Positions 52,835-60,717 of a stretch of DNA of 64,000 nt are shown in pieces. Below the pieces are notes generated by a model. That model was not told the DNA's origin, searched no databases, and saw only the letters and a program-made list of their open reading frames with translations. Source of the stretch: Bacillus sp. ISL-37 (GTDB lineage: Bacteria > Bacillota > Bacilli > Bacillales > Cytobacillaceae). Every line of letters begins with the position of its first letter. Within the stretch, counting starts at the first letter, position 1. Location: assembly GCF_018613315.1 (NCBI RefSeq), contig NZ_JAGGQL010000024.1:1-64000 (forward strand). Reading direction: 5' to 3'. Position numbers and translations under genes: made by a program.

Positions 52835-53512
52835 TTACATTTCCCATGGCAATTTTAAATACCTCGAAATCACTTTTACATGGGACTCTGATTCAATTCC
52901 AGCACTTTCAGCTGATAAATGCTGCGGTACCATCGTGTACAACAAAGGAATTCCCAATTTATCTGACAGCTCCTTGCCTAACGCAAACCCCTTTTCGACA
53001 TCCTGAATCGTCGTTTCGGATCCTACATTTGAGTTATTGATAATTCCTGTGATTTTCAGCCTGGAGGCTTTTTCGATTTTCTGCAATGTCTCAACCGCCC
53101 CCTCCAGAGTACTGACATATGGACGGTTTGCATTCAAAATAAACAGCACCTCTGGCTTCATTTCTTTCCAATCGTTATAAAATTGCCCCAGTGCCGTAGC
53201 TCCATCTTTATCTCCTCCAGCATCGACGATCAGCTTATAGGCCGGGTCATAGATCACCCTGCTCATATCGCCCGGAACAATTGGCAAATCAGCGGCTGCA
53301 AGCCTTTCAGCAGGTGCAAGAAGTTCAATTCCATTTTGTTCAAAAATATTCCTGGCGTCCCTCGCACGGTAATATGGATTAACGATGTCGAGATCGGCAA
53401 CTGCTGTCCTGGCATTTGTTTTCCTCGCCTCGAGTGCTAGATTAATTGATATCTCTGTTTTTCCGCTGCCAAAATGGCCGGTAATGATGGTGATGTCCGC
53501 ACCTTTTTTCAC
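52835..53512 (-). CDS. P-loop NTPase (MinD/CooC-like) at the head of the oxidoreductase operon
   Basis: 225 residues. GHFGSGKT (12-19) is a deviant Walker A without the signature first Lys; VADLDIVNPYYRARD is the switch I/Walker B-like region and LIVDAGGDKDGA follows. The fold resembles SIMIBI ATPases such as MinD and CooC-type metal-cluster maturases, but no Cys metal site is visible. Co-transcription with the ferredoxin and oxidoreductase genes suggests a role in enzyme maturation or assembly; this is inference. GTG start with GGGAGGTG upstream, and a perfect cre site 20 nt further. Confidence 0.8.
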   Translation of the reverse strand: MKKGADITIITGHFGSGKTEISINLALEARKTNARTAVADLDIVNPYYRARDARNIFEQNGIELLAPAERLAAADLPIVPGDMSRVIYDPAYKLIVDAGGDKDGATALGQFYNDWKEMKPEVLFILNANRPYVSTLEGAVETLQKIEKASRLKITGIINNSNVGSETTIQDVEKGFALGKELSDKLGIPLLYTMVPQHLSAESAGIESESHVKVISRYLKLPWEM

Positions 53513-53531
53513 CGGTTCCCACCTCCCTTGT

Positions 53532-53545
53532 TGAAAGCGTTTTCA
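53532..53545. promoter_or_regulatory. CcpA cre site
   Basis: TGAAAGCGTTTTCA matches the cre consensus TGWAARCGYTWNCW at every position. It is 20 nt upstream of the operon's first gene and downstream of a TATAAT-like box (rc near 53565-53570), a position suited to glucose repression. Confidence 0.88.
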
Positions 53546-53641
53546 TTTTATGTCAACTTCATTATATAAATTTCTACCAGGCTTCTCTTTGATAAAAGTC
53601 ACGTTTTTAGAAAAACTGATCAAAAAAGTGTTAACCAACTT

Positions 53642-53673
53642 AAAAAAGGAGTTCCACGACAGAACTCCTGTTT
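53642..53673 (-). terminator. Intrinsic terminator
   Basis: AGGAGTTC-TGTCGTG-GAACTCCT followed by TTTTTTAAG on the minus strand, after the 53679 gene. Confidence 0.87.
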
Positions 53674-53678
53674 AAGTC

Positions 53679-53999
53679 TTATATTGCAAAGCTCAGAATC
53701 ACTTTTTGCGGCATGTCCTGTTCTTCATAAACATCTTTTCTCAATCTCTCACAAGAAGGCATCTCATACGAAAAATCTTCCACTGCTTCAGGGATCATTC
53801 CATCTGCTTTCAGTGCATTAAAAACTTTTTGCATTGCGTCATCTGTATCCAGGCAATCTTCAGAACCTTCATATTTAAAACAATCAACGCACGTTTCCAC
53901 GATATTTGCATCAATCTGTTCCTGTATAAATACTAATTTTGCGCCAGCCATCTTCTCAACTTCACGATTTTCCAATTCAATAATCGTTGTTACGTTCAT
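53679..53999 (-). CDS. Hypothetical protein with Cys pair
   Basis: 106 residues, acidic and soluble, with no recognisable domain (VTTIIELENREVEKMAGAKL near the start, then ETCVDCFKYEGSEDC). The CxxC plus a third and fourth Cys suggest metal or redox chemistry, but I cannot name a family. ATG 53997-53999 has GGAGG 8 nt upstream. It is monocistronic with its own terminator, and lies between the oxidoreductase operon and the CBS protein gene without an obvious link. Confidence 0.65.
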   Translation of the reverse strand: MNVTTIIELENREVEKMAGAKLVFIQEQIDANIVETCVDCFKYEGSEDCLDTDDAMQKVFNALKADGMIPEAVEDFSYEMPSCERLRKDVYEEQDMPQKVILSFAI

Positions 54000-54174
54000 T
54001 ATTGGCACCTCCATTTGGATTACACTATCATTATAGTAAGTAAAAATCCAAACAGGGGTGTTTTGTCATTTAGTTCATTTATTATTCACATATGCCGGTC
54101 AAAAAGTTGTCAAAAACTCCTAAACAAAGGGATTTTCGATACCCATACAGGGATTTAACTAAATCAGCACATAC

Positions 54175-54897
54175 TTAATCCAATGCATCGATTTCAACTA
54201 AATCCCAGGGGGTGATGATCCCGATCGGCCGCTCGGAGGCTTTTCCATTCTCTGTGATTAATACTGCTTCCAGCTTCCTGTTTTCAAGATGATACTTTTC
54301 AAAGATATCCTCTACCGAGAATATATCCGAGTTCTTCGGTGCAAACTCTACGAATCTCTTTAAATGAAGATACTCCAGGTCGCTAATTTTTACATCCTCT
54401 ATCGTTCTGCCGCCCTCCAGCAGATTACTCGCAAGCCACTGGGCAATGCAATTCGAAGTCAATAACCACTTGAATCCATTGTCATCATAGACAGGAAACT
54501 GGGAATAGGCCCTTTTCTGGATAATTTTCAAGACATCAACTAAACTGGTATCTTCTTTAAAATAAAACACTGGTCTTGTCGCGATCTCCAATGCATTCTT
54601 CGGATCTGACACTTGACTGGCGATCATTTCAATCTTCTCCACCACTTTTTCATGCGGTTCAGCTATATAAAAATCCAGCGCAATTTTGTCATGCACAAGT
54701 GAATTCCGAAGGCGCCCATACATCTTTAAGTCATGATAATATTTTCGGATAATCGAATGTCTCGGATAATTAATCCGCAGCAACTCTGAAAATTTATCAG
54801 TCGTCTCATTCCTAGCATTCCTCTGCATCCACCGATGAATCTGGTTGAACGCCACTTCAAATCTCTCAGATCTTTTTTCGTTTTGAATAACAGCCAA
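54175..54897 (-). CDS. CBS-pair protein with an N-terminal HEPN-like domain
   Basis: 240 residues. Residues 1-95 are helical and include RLRNSLVHDK, an Rx4H motif (Arg64, His69) like the active site of HEPN nucleases. Residues 98-235 hold a CBS pair (ATRPVFYFKEDTSLVDVLKI, YSQFPVYDDNGFKWLLTSNC, then IGIITPWDLVEI). CBS pairs bind adenosine nucleotides, so nucleotide-sensing control of the N-terminal domain is plausible. I chose TTG 54895-54897, 8 nt after AAGGAG; longer starts have none. It is transcribed alone. Enzymatic activity is speculation. Confidence 0.72.
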   Translation of the reverse strand: MAVIQNEKRSERFEVAFNQIHRWMQRNARNETTDKFSELLRINYPRHSIIRKYYHDLKMYGRLRNSLVHDKIALDFYIAEPHEKVVEKIEMIASQVSDPKNALEIATRPVFYFKEDTSLVDVLKIIQKRAYSQFPVYDDNGFKWLLTSNCIAQWLASNLLEGGRTIEDVKISDLEYLHLKRFVEFAPKNSDIFSVEDIFEKYHLENRKLEAVLITENGKASERPIGIITPWDLVEIDALD

Positions 54898-55073
54898 TTT
54901 AATGTCTCCTTGCTTCATATCATTATGTATTTCACCATTTACTATGATTTCTCCGGACTTTTGTTCGCGTTTATGACGAATTTTATCCATAGTGTGCTGT
55001 ATTTCCTTAATAGTATCAAAAAATATGCTAATATTGCTTGTTGATCTGTAAAACTGGCACTCTTACATACTTG

Positions 55074-55160
55074 ATTCCGCGAAATTGTATGGTTATTGAT
55101 TTCACACCTTGATTCCGCGAAAGTCCATGATAATTCCGCTATTTTCCACCATAATTCCGC
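55074..55160. repeat. Degenerate ATTCCGC repeats
   Basis: (T)AATTCCGC occurs at 55074, 55112, 55133 and 55154; the last three are 21 nt apart and one spacing is 38. It is the second 21-nt-type repeat of the window (see 36980) but the sequence differs. The open frame across it is not supported by a ribosome binding site. Confidence 0.65.
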
Positions 55161-55311
55161 GACTTGGAAAATCGCAAACAGATATACCAACTAGCTTCCA
55201 GCTCCCCCTAATAATCAGAAAAAAACAAATAGATAAACTTTAAGAATTGCAATTGACCTCGATGTAAATTGCTGATACTATCACTAGTATTATTTAAATC
55301 TATAATCTTTT

Positions 55312-55380
55312 CCTTGTATATGTTCGAGAATATGGCTCGGACGTTTCTACCATGCTACCGTAAAAGGCGTGACTACAAGG
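55312..55380 (+). promoter_or_regulatory. Purine (guanine-type) riboswitch aptamer
   Basis: P1 arms CCTTGTA and TACAAGG enclose GAATATGGC, GTTTCTACC, CCGTAAA and GACTAC, the invariant purine-riboswitch blocks. C in GAC-TAC (the specificity position) points to guanine/hypoxanthine rather than adenine. Confidence 0.95.
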
Positions 55381-55428
55381 GACTTTGATATTTGCTATTC
55401 TTTTTGGCATCTATTTGTCCTTTGTGGT

Positions 55429-55467
55429 ACTCCGGCAGTATAAAACTGCCGGAGTTTTTTTATTTTT
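55429..55467 (+). terminator. Riboswitch expression-platform terminator
   Basis: ACTCCGGCAG-TATAAAA-CTGCCGGAGT followed by TTTTTTTATTTTTT, 48 nt after the aptamer. Purine binding should favour it. Confidence 0.92.
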
Positions 55468-55469
55468 TA

Positions 55470-55559
55470 GGCTCTGTTAAAGAAGGCTGTTGATTTTTGT
55501 TCTAGGCACTTCGCTACAATCAACAGGAGTAAAAAACAATATTGGGTTTTAACAGAGCC
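55470..55559. mobile_element. Miniature inverted-repeat element in the pbuG leader
   Basis: 90 nt with perfect 12-nt ends GGCTCTGTTAAA / TTTAACAGAGCC and an internal inverted repeat GTTGATT/AATCAAC. It has no coding capacity. It sits between the riboswitch terminator and the pbuG start, so it is transcribed with pbuG. Sequence similar to its centre occurs at 1617-1672. No clear target-site duplication. Confidence 0.75.
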
Positions 55560-55594
55560 ATTTTCTTAAATAAACTACCAGGAGGACAGCACAC

Positions 55595-56887
55595 ATGAAA
55601 AACTTTTTCCAGTTCGCAGAACGAAATACAAATTATAAACAAGAAACACTTGCCGGAATCACGACGTTCTTGTCGATGGCGTACATTCTTGTTGTCAATC
55701 CATTAATCCTTAGCCAGGCAGGCATGGATAAGGGGGCTGTTTTTACAGCTACAGCTCTATCAGCCATCATCGGCTCCCTTCTTATCGGTCTGCTAGCTAA
55801 CTTCCCGATTGGAATCGCTCCAAGCATGGGCTTGAATTCATTTTTCACTTTTACCGTCAGCATCGGGATGGGAGTCAAATGGGAGGTCGCCCTTACTGGT
55901 GTGTTCATCGCGGGTGTTCTGTTCGTCATCCTCAGTCTTTTGAAGATCCGCGAAAAAATCATCAATGTCATCCCTCAGGATCTTAAGCATGCAATCGCTG
56001 CGGGAATCGGTTTCTTCGTCGCCTTCATCGGCTTGAAAAATGCGGGTATCATCGTTGGCAGCGAAGCGACTTTTGTCTCTATCGGCAACCTGACATCAGG
56101 CCCTGTCCTGCTTGCTCTCTTTGGCTTCATCGTCAGTGTCATCATGATGGTCCGCGGAATCAGTGGCGGTATCTTTTATGGAATGGTGATTGCCACAATC
56201 GTTGGTATTTTCACTGGCTTGATTGAAAAACCTACAGCAATCGTCGGTTCGGTTCCTGACATCTCACCAACGTTTGGTGTCGTCTTCAACCACCTGGGAG
56301 ATATCTTCTCCCCAGATGTACTTGCCGTCATTTTTACATTCTTATTTGTTGCTTTCTTTGATACTGCTGGAGCACTAATTGCGGTAGCCAGCCAGGCTGG
56401 TTTGATGAAGGACAATAAAATTCCCAACGCTGGCCGTGCCCTTCTTGCCGACGCGGGCTCGGCTGTTGCTGGAGCTGTACTTGGCACTTCCACAACAGCG
56501 TCGTTCGTTGAATCATCAGCAGGCATCGCGGTCGGTGGTCGGACCGGCTTCACTTCCGTAATCATTGCGGCGTGCTTCGGTGTGGCAATGCTCTTCTCTC
56601 CAATCCTGTCCGTAATCACACCAGAAGTTACCGCTCCGGCACTCATTATTGTTGGTGCATTGATGGCAACCGAAATCAGTAAAATCAATTGGAACAACCT
56701 TGCTGTGATTATCCCTTCATTCGTAACAATCATCATGATGCCGCTCACCTTCAGTGTCGCAACAGGAATCGCCCTTGGTTTCATTCTTTATCCATTGATG
56801 ATGCTTGGCATGGGCAAGCTTAGAGAAGTCCATCCAATTATGTATATTCTTGGTGTGTTGTTTGTTGGTTATTTTATTTATGTATAA
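55595..56887 (+). CDS. pbuG: Hypoxanthine/guanine permease PbuG
   Basis: A 430-residue NCS2/AzgA-type purine permease. Typical blocks are AGITTFLSMAYILVVNP, IAPSMGLNSFFTF, FDTAGALIAVASQAGL and LGTSTTASFVESSAGIAVGG. AGGAGG is 7-10 nt upstream of the ATG. Its guanine riboswitch and terminator mark it as the purine-repressed permease, while the paralogue at 41145 has PurR-like boxes. A small mobile element lies in its leader. Confidence 0.95.
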   Translation: MKNFFQFAERNTNYKQETLAGITTFLSMAYILVVNPLILSQAGMDKGAVFTATALSAIIGSLLIGLLANFPIGIAPSMGLNSFFTFTVSIGMGVKWEVALTGVFIAGVLFVILSLLKIREKIINVIPQDLKHAIAAGIGFFVAFIGLKNAGIIVGSEATFVSIGNLTSGPVLLALFGFIVSVIMMVRGISGGIFYGMVIATIVGIFTGLIEKPTAIVGSVPDISPTFGVVFNHLGDIFSPDVLAVIFTFLFVAFFDTAGALIAVASQAGLMKDNKIPNAGRALLADAGSAVAGAVLGTSTTASFVESSAGIAVGGRTGFTSVIIAACFGVAMLFSPILSVITPEVTAPALIIVGALMATEISKINWNNLAVIIPSFVTIIMMPLTFSVATGIALGFILYPLMMLGMGKLREVHPIMYILGVLFVGYFIYV

Positions 56888-56889
56888 AA

Positions 56890-56925
56890 TAAACCCCGTC
56901 ACTCTATGTAAGAGGGCGGGGTTTA
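56890..56925. terminator. Bidirectional intrinsic terminator
   Basis: AAACCCCG and CGGGGTTT pair around an 18-nt loop between the convergent pbuG and Gfo/Idh/MocA genes. Confidence 0.82.
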
Positions 56926-56933
56926 GCTATTTC

Positions 56934-57842
56934 TTAGATTCCTTCTAACTCGACCACGATTTTTTCACAGAGCTCATGCGTTTTCAGGGAATCCTTTGCG
57001 GTAATTGAAGGTAATGAATGATTACCGACTGCCTGGATGAAATCAAAAATAATTTGCTCGAAGCCACGCTTATGGAGGGTCGGCTCCCAGTCACTTCCTC
57101 CATGTCTCGTTTCATTCCGGTTTTCCTGGACGAGCACGTCTGAAACATTCACTGCCGTTCTTTTTTGATCAGAGTGAAAAACTTCCACCTTTTCCTCGAC
57201 AACGCCGCTGTCACGGTTCATAATTCCGATTGCAATCCCTTCTTCTGCCTGCAGCTGAATTACTACGTGATGCAATAAAGCTCCATTTTTCTTTCCGGTA
57301 ACATTAACCTGCTTTATGTCGTAGGGAAACAAAAATCTTAACGTATCGACCACATGGATAAAATCATCGAGTATGAAATGGCGTATTTCCCCAGGCAAGG
57401 CCTTCCTGTTTTTCTGCATGATTACCATATTAGGTTCTTTCAACTCAGCCAACTGTTTATACGCCGGGGCATATCTGCGGTTAAAACCTGTCATTAATAT
57501 CAAGCCTTTATCCTCAGACAGCTCTGTCAATTCCCTGGCTTGTTCATACTCATAGGCAATCGGCTTATCGACATACACATGGATACCAGCCAGCAGCAGT
57601 TTTTTCACAATTTTATGATGTGATTCAGTTGCACTATGGACAAAAGCACCCTTGACTCCACTTTCAATAAGCTCATCCAGACTTAGATGTATATGGGCAA
57701 ACCTATACTTGGAAGCCAGAGTTTTCAGCTTGGCAATATCTCGCGTGTAAAGGTGGAATTCAATATCTCCCTTTTCCGCGAATACAGGCAGATAGGCCTT
57801 TTGCGCAATATCCCCTAACCCAATAATTCCAATCTTCAACAT
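56934..57842 (-). CDS. Gfo/Idh/MocA-type NAD(P) oxidoreductase
   Basis: 302 residues. The N-terminal Rossmann domain has LKIGIIGLGDIAQKAYLP; EKP is represented by YVDKPIAY, where Lys binds the cofactor side, and FNRRYAPAYKQL follows. The C-terminal domain should bind a sugar or polyol. The substrate is unknown and there are no sugar genes nearby. It is monocistronic and ends at the terminator shared with pbuG. The start ATG at 57840-57842 has GGGGGAAATCGAC upstream. Confidence 0.92.
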   Translation of the reverse strand: MLKIGIIGLGDIAQKAYLPVFAEKGDIEFHLYTRDIAKLKTLASKYRFAHIHLSLDELIESGVKGAFVHSATESHHKIVKKLLLAGIHVYVDKPIAYEYEQARELTELSEDKGLILMTGFNRRYAPAYKQLAELKEPNMVIMQKNRKALPGEIRHFILDDFIHVVDTLRFLFPYDIKQVNVTGKKNGALLHHVVIQLQAEEGIAIGIMNRDSGVVEEKVEVFHSDQKRTAVNVSDVLVQENRNETRHGGSDWEPTLHKRGFEQIIFDFIQAVGNHSLPSITAKDSLKTHELCEKIVVELEGI

Positions 57843-57898
57843 GTCGATTTCCCCCTACCTTTATTGATATTTCAAGTGTACACAGGAACCTGGACAAT

Positions 57899-57932
57899 AA
57901 AAAGAAATCAGCCCTGACCAGGCTGATTTCTT
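57899..57932 (-). terminator. Intrinsic terminator of the DegV gene
   Basis: AAGAAATCAGCC and GGCTGATTTCTT, a 12-bp stem with T-rich sequence on the minus strand. Confidence 0.88.
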
Positions 57933-57953
57933 ACTTTGTTTTACTATTGAGGA

Positions 57954-58799
57954 CTATTCGTTAATCCAGGCAAGCCCAATTGTTCCCTGCCCTGTATGAG
58001 TTCCAGCCACTGGACTGAACGTAGTTGCGGTAAAAGAAATGTTTGGAAAACGCTGCTGAAGTTCCGCACGCCATTCCTCAGCCAATTCTTTCACATTTCC
58101 ATGAATGACACTTGCTTCTTTAATATTCGCTGAAGCCTCTTCAAAAATTTGAAACAGGCGTTCCTTGACCTTTTTTTCCGTCCTGATTTTATCAAAAAGG
58201 ACTACCTTGCCATCATCGAACCTGACAATCAGCTTTAATTTAATCAAGCTGCCGATAATCACCTGTGTCGTGGATAAACGCCCACCCTTATGCAGCTGCT
58301 CAAGGCTTCCTGGTGCCATATATAAATTGGCCTTGTCAGGGAGTGTTTTTAAATAGGAAACAATTTCGGAATAGGACTTCCCTTGCTTTTGAAGTTCAAC
58401 ACCCTTTTCAACCATGCGCCCCAACGGATACGAACCTATCTTCGAATCGATGACATCGACTTTGAAATCTACCATGCTGGAAGCTGCCATGGAGGATTGA
58501 TAAGTTCCTGTCAGAGCGCTCGAAGCGTGGATTGCGATCGCATGCTTATATTGCTCCTTAAGTTTTTGGTAAAGTTCCACAAACTCCCCAATAGCAGGCT
58601 GCGATGTTTTCGGAAGGACCTTTGATGCTGCCAGCTTTGGATAAAAATCCTCTGCAGTGATATCTACACCTTCCAAATATGATTCTTCACCAAAAATAAT
58701 ACTTAAAGGTACAACATATATATGATTATTTTTTATGTATTCTTCTGTTAGTCCAGATGTACTGTCAGTTACCCATGCAATTTCATTTAATGTAGTCAT
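57954..58799 (-). CDS. DegV-family fatty-acid-binding protein
   Basis: A 281-residue protein of the DegV/FakB fold. WVTDSTSGLTEEY and IHASSALTGTYQSS are the fatty-acid carboxylate-binding blocks, and LYMAPGSLEQLHKGGRLSTT the conserved middle segment. FakB-type members present fatty acids to FakA kinase for phosphorylation; whether this one does is inferred. ATG 58797-58799 has GGAG 5 nt upstream; the longer frame lacks a site. Its own terminator follows. Confidence 0.93.
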   Translation of the reverse strand: MTTLNEIAWVTDSTSGLTEEYIKNNHIYVVPLSIIFGEESYLEGVDITAEDFYPKLAASKVLPKTSQPAIGEFVELYQKLKEQYKHAIAIHASSALTGTYQSSMAASSMVDFKVDVIDSKIGSYPLGRMVEKGVELQKQGKSYSEIVSYLKTLPDKANLYMAPGSLEQLHKGGRLSTTQVIIGSLIKLKLIVRFDDGKVVLFDKIRTEKKVKERLFQIFEEASANIKEASVIHGNVKELAEEWRAELQQRFPNISFTATTFSPVAGTHTGQGTIGLAWINE

Positions 58800-59003
58800 G
58801 ATTTCTCCTGTTCTTGTCAAAAATATCGTTGAATATGCTTACATTTTCCATGATATATGAAGAAGCCTTATAAGACTATTAGTAATTTTCAAGAATACGA
58901 TTTATTTGTTAAAAACAATGAAAAAGTTAATAACACAGACACATGTTTCTCATTCCGGTTAAAGGGAACAATTGTAATAAACCTGACTGGAGGAAAGTGA
59001 CTC

Positions 59004-59672
59004 ATGGACCCATATATCTACGGTTTATATTCCCTCATCTACTTGTTTTTATTCCTATGGGGACTAAAATTATCCATTAAGCATGGATTTTTTTCCTGGC
59101 TGAATGTTCTTTTGCTCGTTACATTCGGTTTAGTGTATGACAACCTTATACTAGCCATGGGGAGCGTGATTGGAAAAGGAAGCTTTTTAGAAGCCTTGAA
59201 TGAGATGCGGTACTGGCTCCACGCATTCTTTACGCCATTGTTGATTTTATTTTCCTGGGCAGCTATCAGGAAGACAAGAGTCCGCTGGCCGAAAGCACGG
59301 GCAGGATTTGTCCTGGCGGGAGTCTTCACTCTGGCTATGATTATTGCTGAACTTATACAAAATACCATCGGACTCAAGCTTGAGCCCGCCCAGAAATATG
59401 GAGTACTAAGCTATGAATCTGCCGGATCACATGGCCCCCCTATTATGATCATTGGTGTTACTGTTGCGTTACTGCTTGCAGGGATTATCCTCTGGAAAAA
59501 GCTGAAGTGGAAATGGATGGCCATCGGCGTCATTTTGATGGGTATAGGAAGCGCTGTGCCAATTCCATTGGAGAGTGATGCAGCTACCAACGGCTTCGAA
59601 CTGATTTTACTAATTTCCTTATGGGCCACAAAAGCTTTCCTTGATAAAAATTCAAATCAGGCCACGATATGA
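59004..59672 (+). CDS. Hypothetical polytopic membrane protein
   Basis: 222 residues with about seven membrane segments (YGLYSLIYLFLFLWGLKLSI at the start, MAIGVILMGIGSAVPIPLE near the end). Charged loops are short and no catalytic motif stands out; I do not recognise the family. GGAGG is 10 nt before the ATG at 59004. It ends at a strong terminator that overlaps the 3' end of the convergent redox gene. Confidence 0.75.
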   Translation: MDPYIYGLYSLIYLFLFLWGLKLSIKHGFFSWLNVLLLVTFGLVYDNLILAMGSVIGKGSFLEALNEMRYWLHAFFTPLLILFSWAAIRKTRVRWPKARAGFVLAGVFTLAMIIAELIQNTIGLKLEPAQKYGVLSYESAGSHGPPIMIIGVTVALLLAGIILWKKLKWKWMAIGVILMGIGSAVPIPLESDAATNGFELILLISLWATKAFLDKNSNQATI

Positions 59673-59691
59673 GGCCTGATTTGAATTTAAA
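59646..59691. terminator. Bidirectional intrinsic terminator
   Basis: AAATTCAAATCAGGCC and GGCCTGATTTGAATTT, a 16-bp stem between convergent genes; it overlaps both gene ends. Confidence 0.9.
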
Positions 59692-59914
59692 ATAAAGTCT
59701 TCACTTCTTGTGCTGACAGCTGTTTCCCCGCTGAAACAACTTTTTCATCAATGACCAAAGCTGGTGTACTCTTCACTTTATACTTTTCTATTTCCTTATT
59801 ATCTTCTACCATTTCGACGACCGCTGCGACACCCGCTTCCTTTACAGCAGCATTTATACTATCTTCAAGACTTTTGCACTTTTCGCAACCAGGACCCAGT
59901 ACTTTGATGATCAT
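59687..59914 (-). CDS. Small thioredoxin-fold redox protein
   Basis: A 75-residue mini-thioredoxin with active site GCEKCKSL (Cys10-Glu-Lys-Cys13) and a cis-Pro region KSTPALVIDEKV, matching the small 'redox-active disulfide protein' family. It lacks the first strand/helix of full thioredoxins. Partners are unknown. The ATG has GGAGATAG 6-8 nt upstream. Array C lies just upstream of it. Confidence 0.9.
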   Translation of the reverse strand: MIIKVLGPGCEKCKSLEDSINAAVKEAGVAAVVEMVEDNKEIEKYKVKSTPALVIDEKVVSAGKQLSAQEVKTLF

Positions 59915-60001
59915 AATTTCTATCTCCTTTCACATTTGACTATGTTTAATTACCTTTATATCTTAAATGTACCCTGATTTTAAGAATAAAAGCCTTTTAT
60001 C

Positions 60002-60609
60002 TGACAGCTTTTCTGGTGAATGAACCAAAGCTGTCAAGATTCCGACGTTATTTTGACAGCTTCTCTGGTGCATGGACCAAAGCTGTCAAGATTCCACCGT
60101 TTTTTTGACAGCTTTTCTGGTGCATGGGCCAAACCTGTTATGATTCCATCGTTATTCTGACAGCTTTTCTGGTGCATGAGCTAAAGCTGTCAAGATTCCA
60201 TCGTTATTCTGACAGCTTTTCTGGTGCATGAGCCAAGCTGTCAAGATTCCATCGTTATTCTGACAGCTTTTCAGGCGCATGGGCCAAACCTGTCAAGATT
60301 CCATCGTTATTCTGACAGCTTTTCTGGTGCATGAGCCAAACCTGTCATGATTCCTTCGTTTTTCTGACAGCTTTTCAGGCGAATGGGCCAAAGCTGTCAT
60401 GATTCCGACGTTATTCTGACAGCTTTTCAGGCGAATGGGCCAAACCTGTCATGATTCCCCCGTTATTCTGACAGCTTTTCTGGTGCATGGGCCAAAGCTG
60501 TCACGATCCCTTCGTTTTTCTGACAGCTTTTCAGGTGTATGAGCTAAAGCTGTCATGATTCCGCCGTTATTCTGACAGCTTTTCAGGGAAATGGGCCAAA
60601 GCTGTCAAG
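60002..60609. repeat. Tandem hairpin array C (12 units, 52-nt period)
   Basis: Twelve units from 60002, with TGACAGC starts 52 nt apart in most units (one unit is 51). Each unit has arms TGACAGCTTT and AAAGCTGTCA (some AAACCTGTCA) around 15 nt such as TCTGGTGCATGGGCC, then a 17-nt linker like AGATTCCATCGTTATTC. It lies in the divergent region between the mini-thioredoxin gene and the aldo-keto reductase gene. Confidence 0.95.
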
Positions 60610-60717
60610 ATTCTAACAGATCATCTTTTAATCCACCAAGGAAGTCCAATTACTTTTTAGCATTCAAAAAATATGAGAAAATAAAATAGCAATTGAATTG
60701 ATAAGGAGGCGCATGAT

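Noticed and set aside
54942-55190. Minus-strand open frame over the ATTCCGC repeats
   Set aside because: No ribosome binding site and overlaps the 5' region of the CBS gene and its repeats.
30812-60609. CRISPR arrays at the three repeat regions
   Set aside because: The linkers between units are short (9 or 17 nt) and nearly constant, unlike unique spacers, and no cas genes are present.
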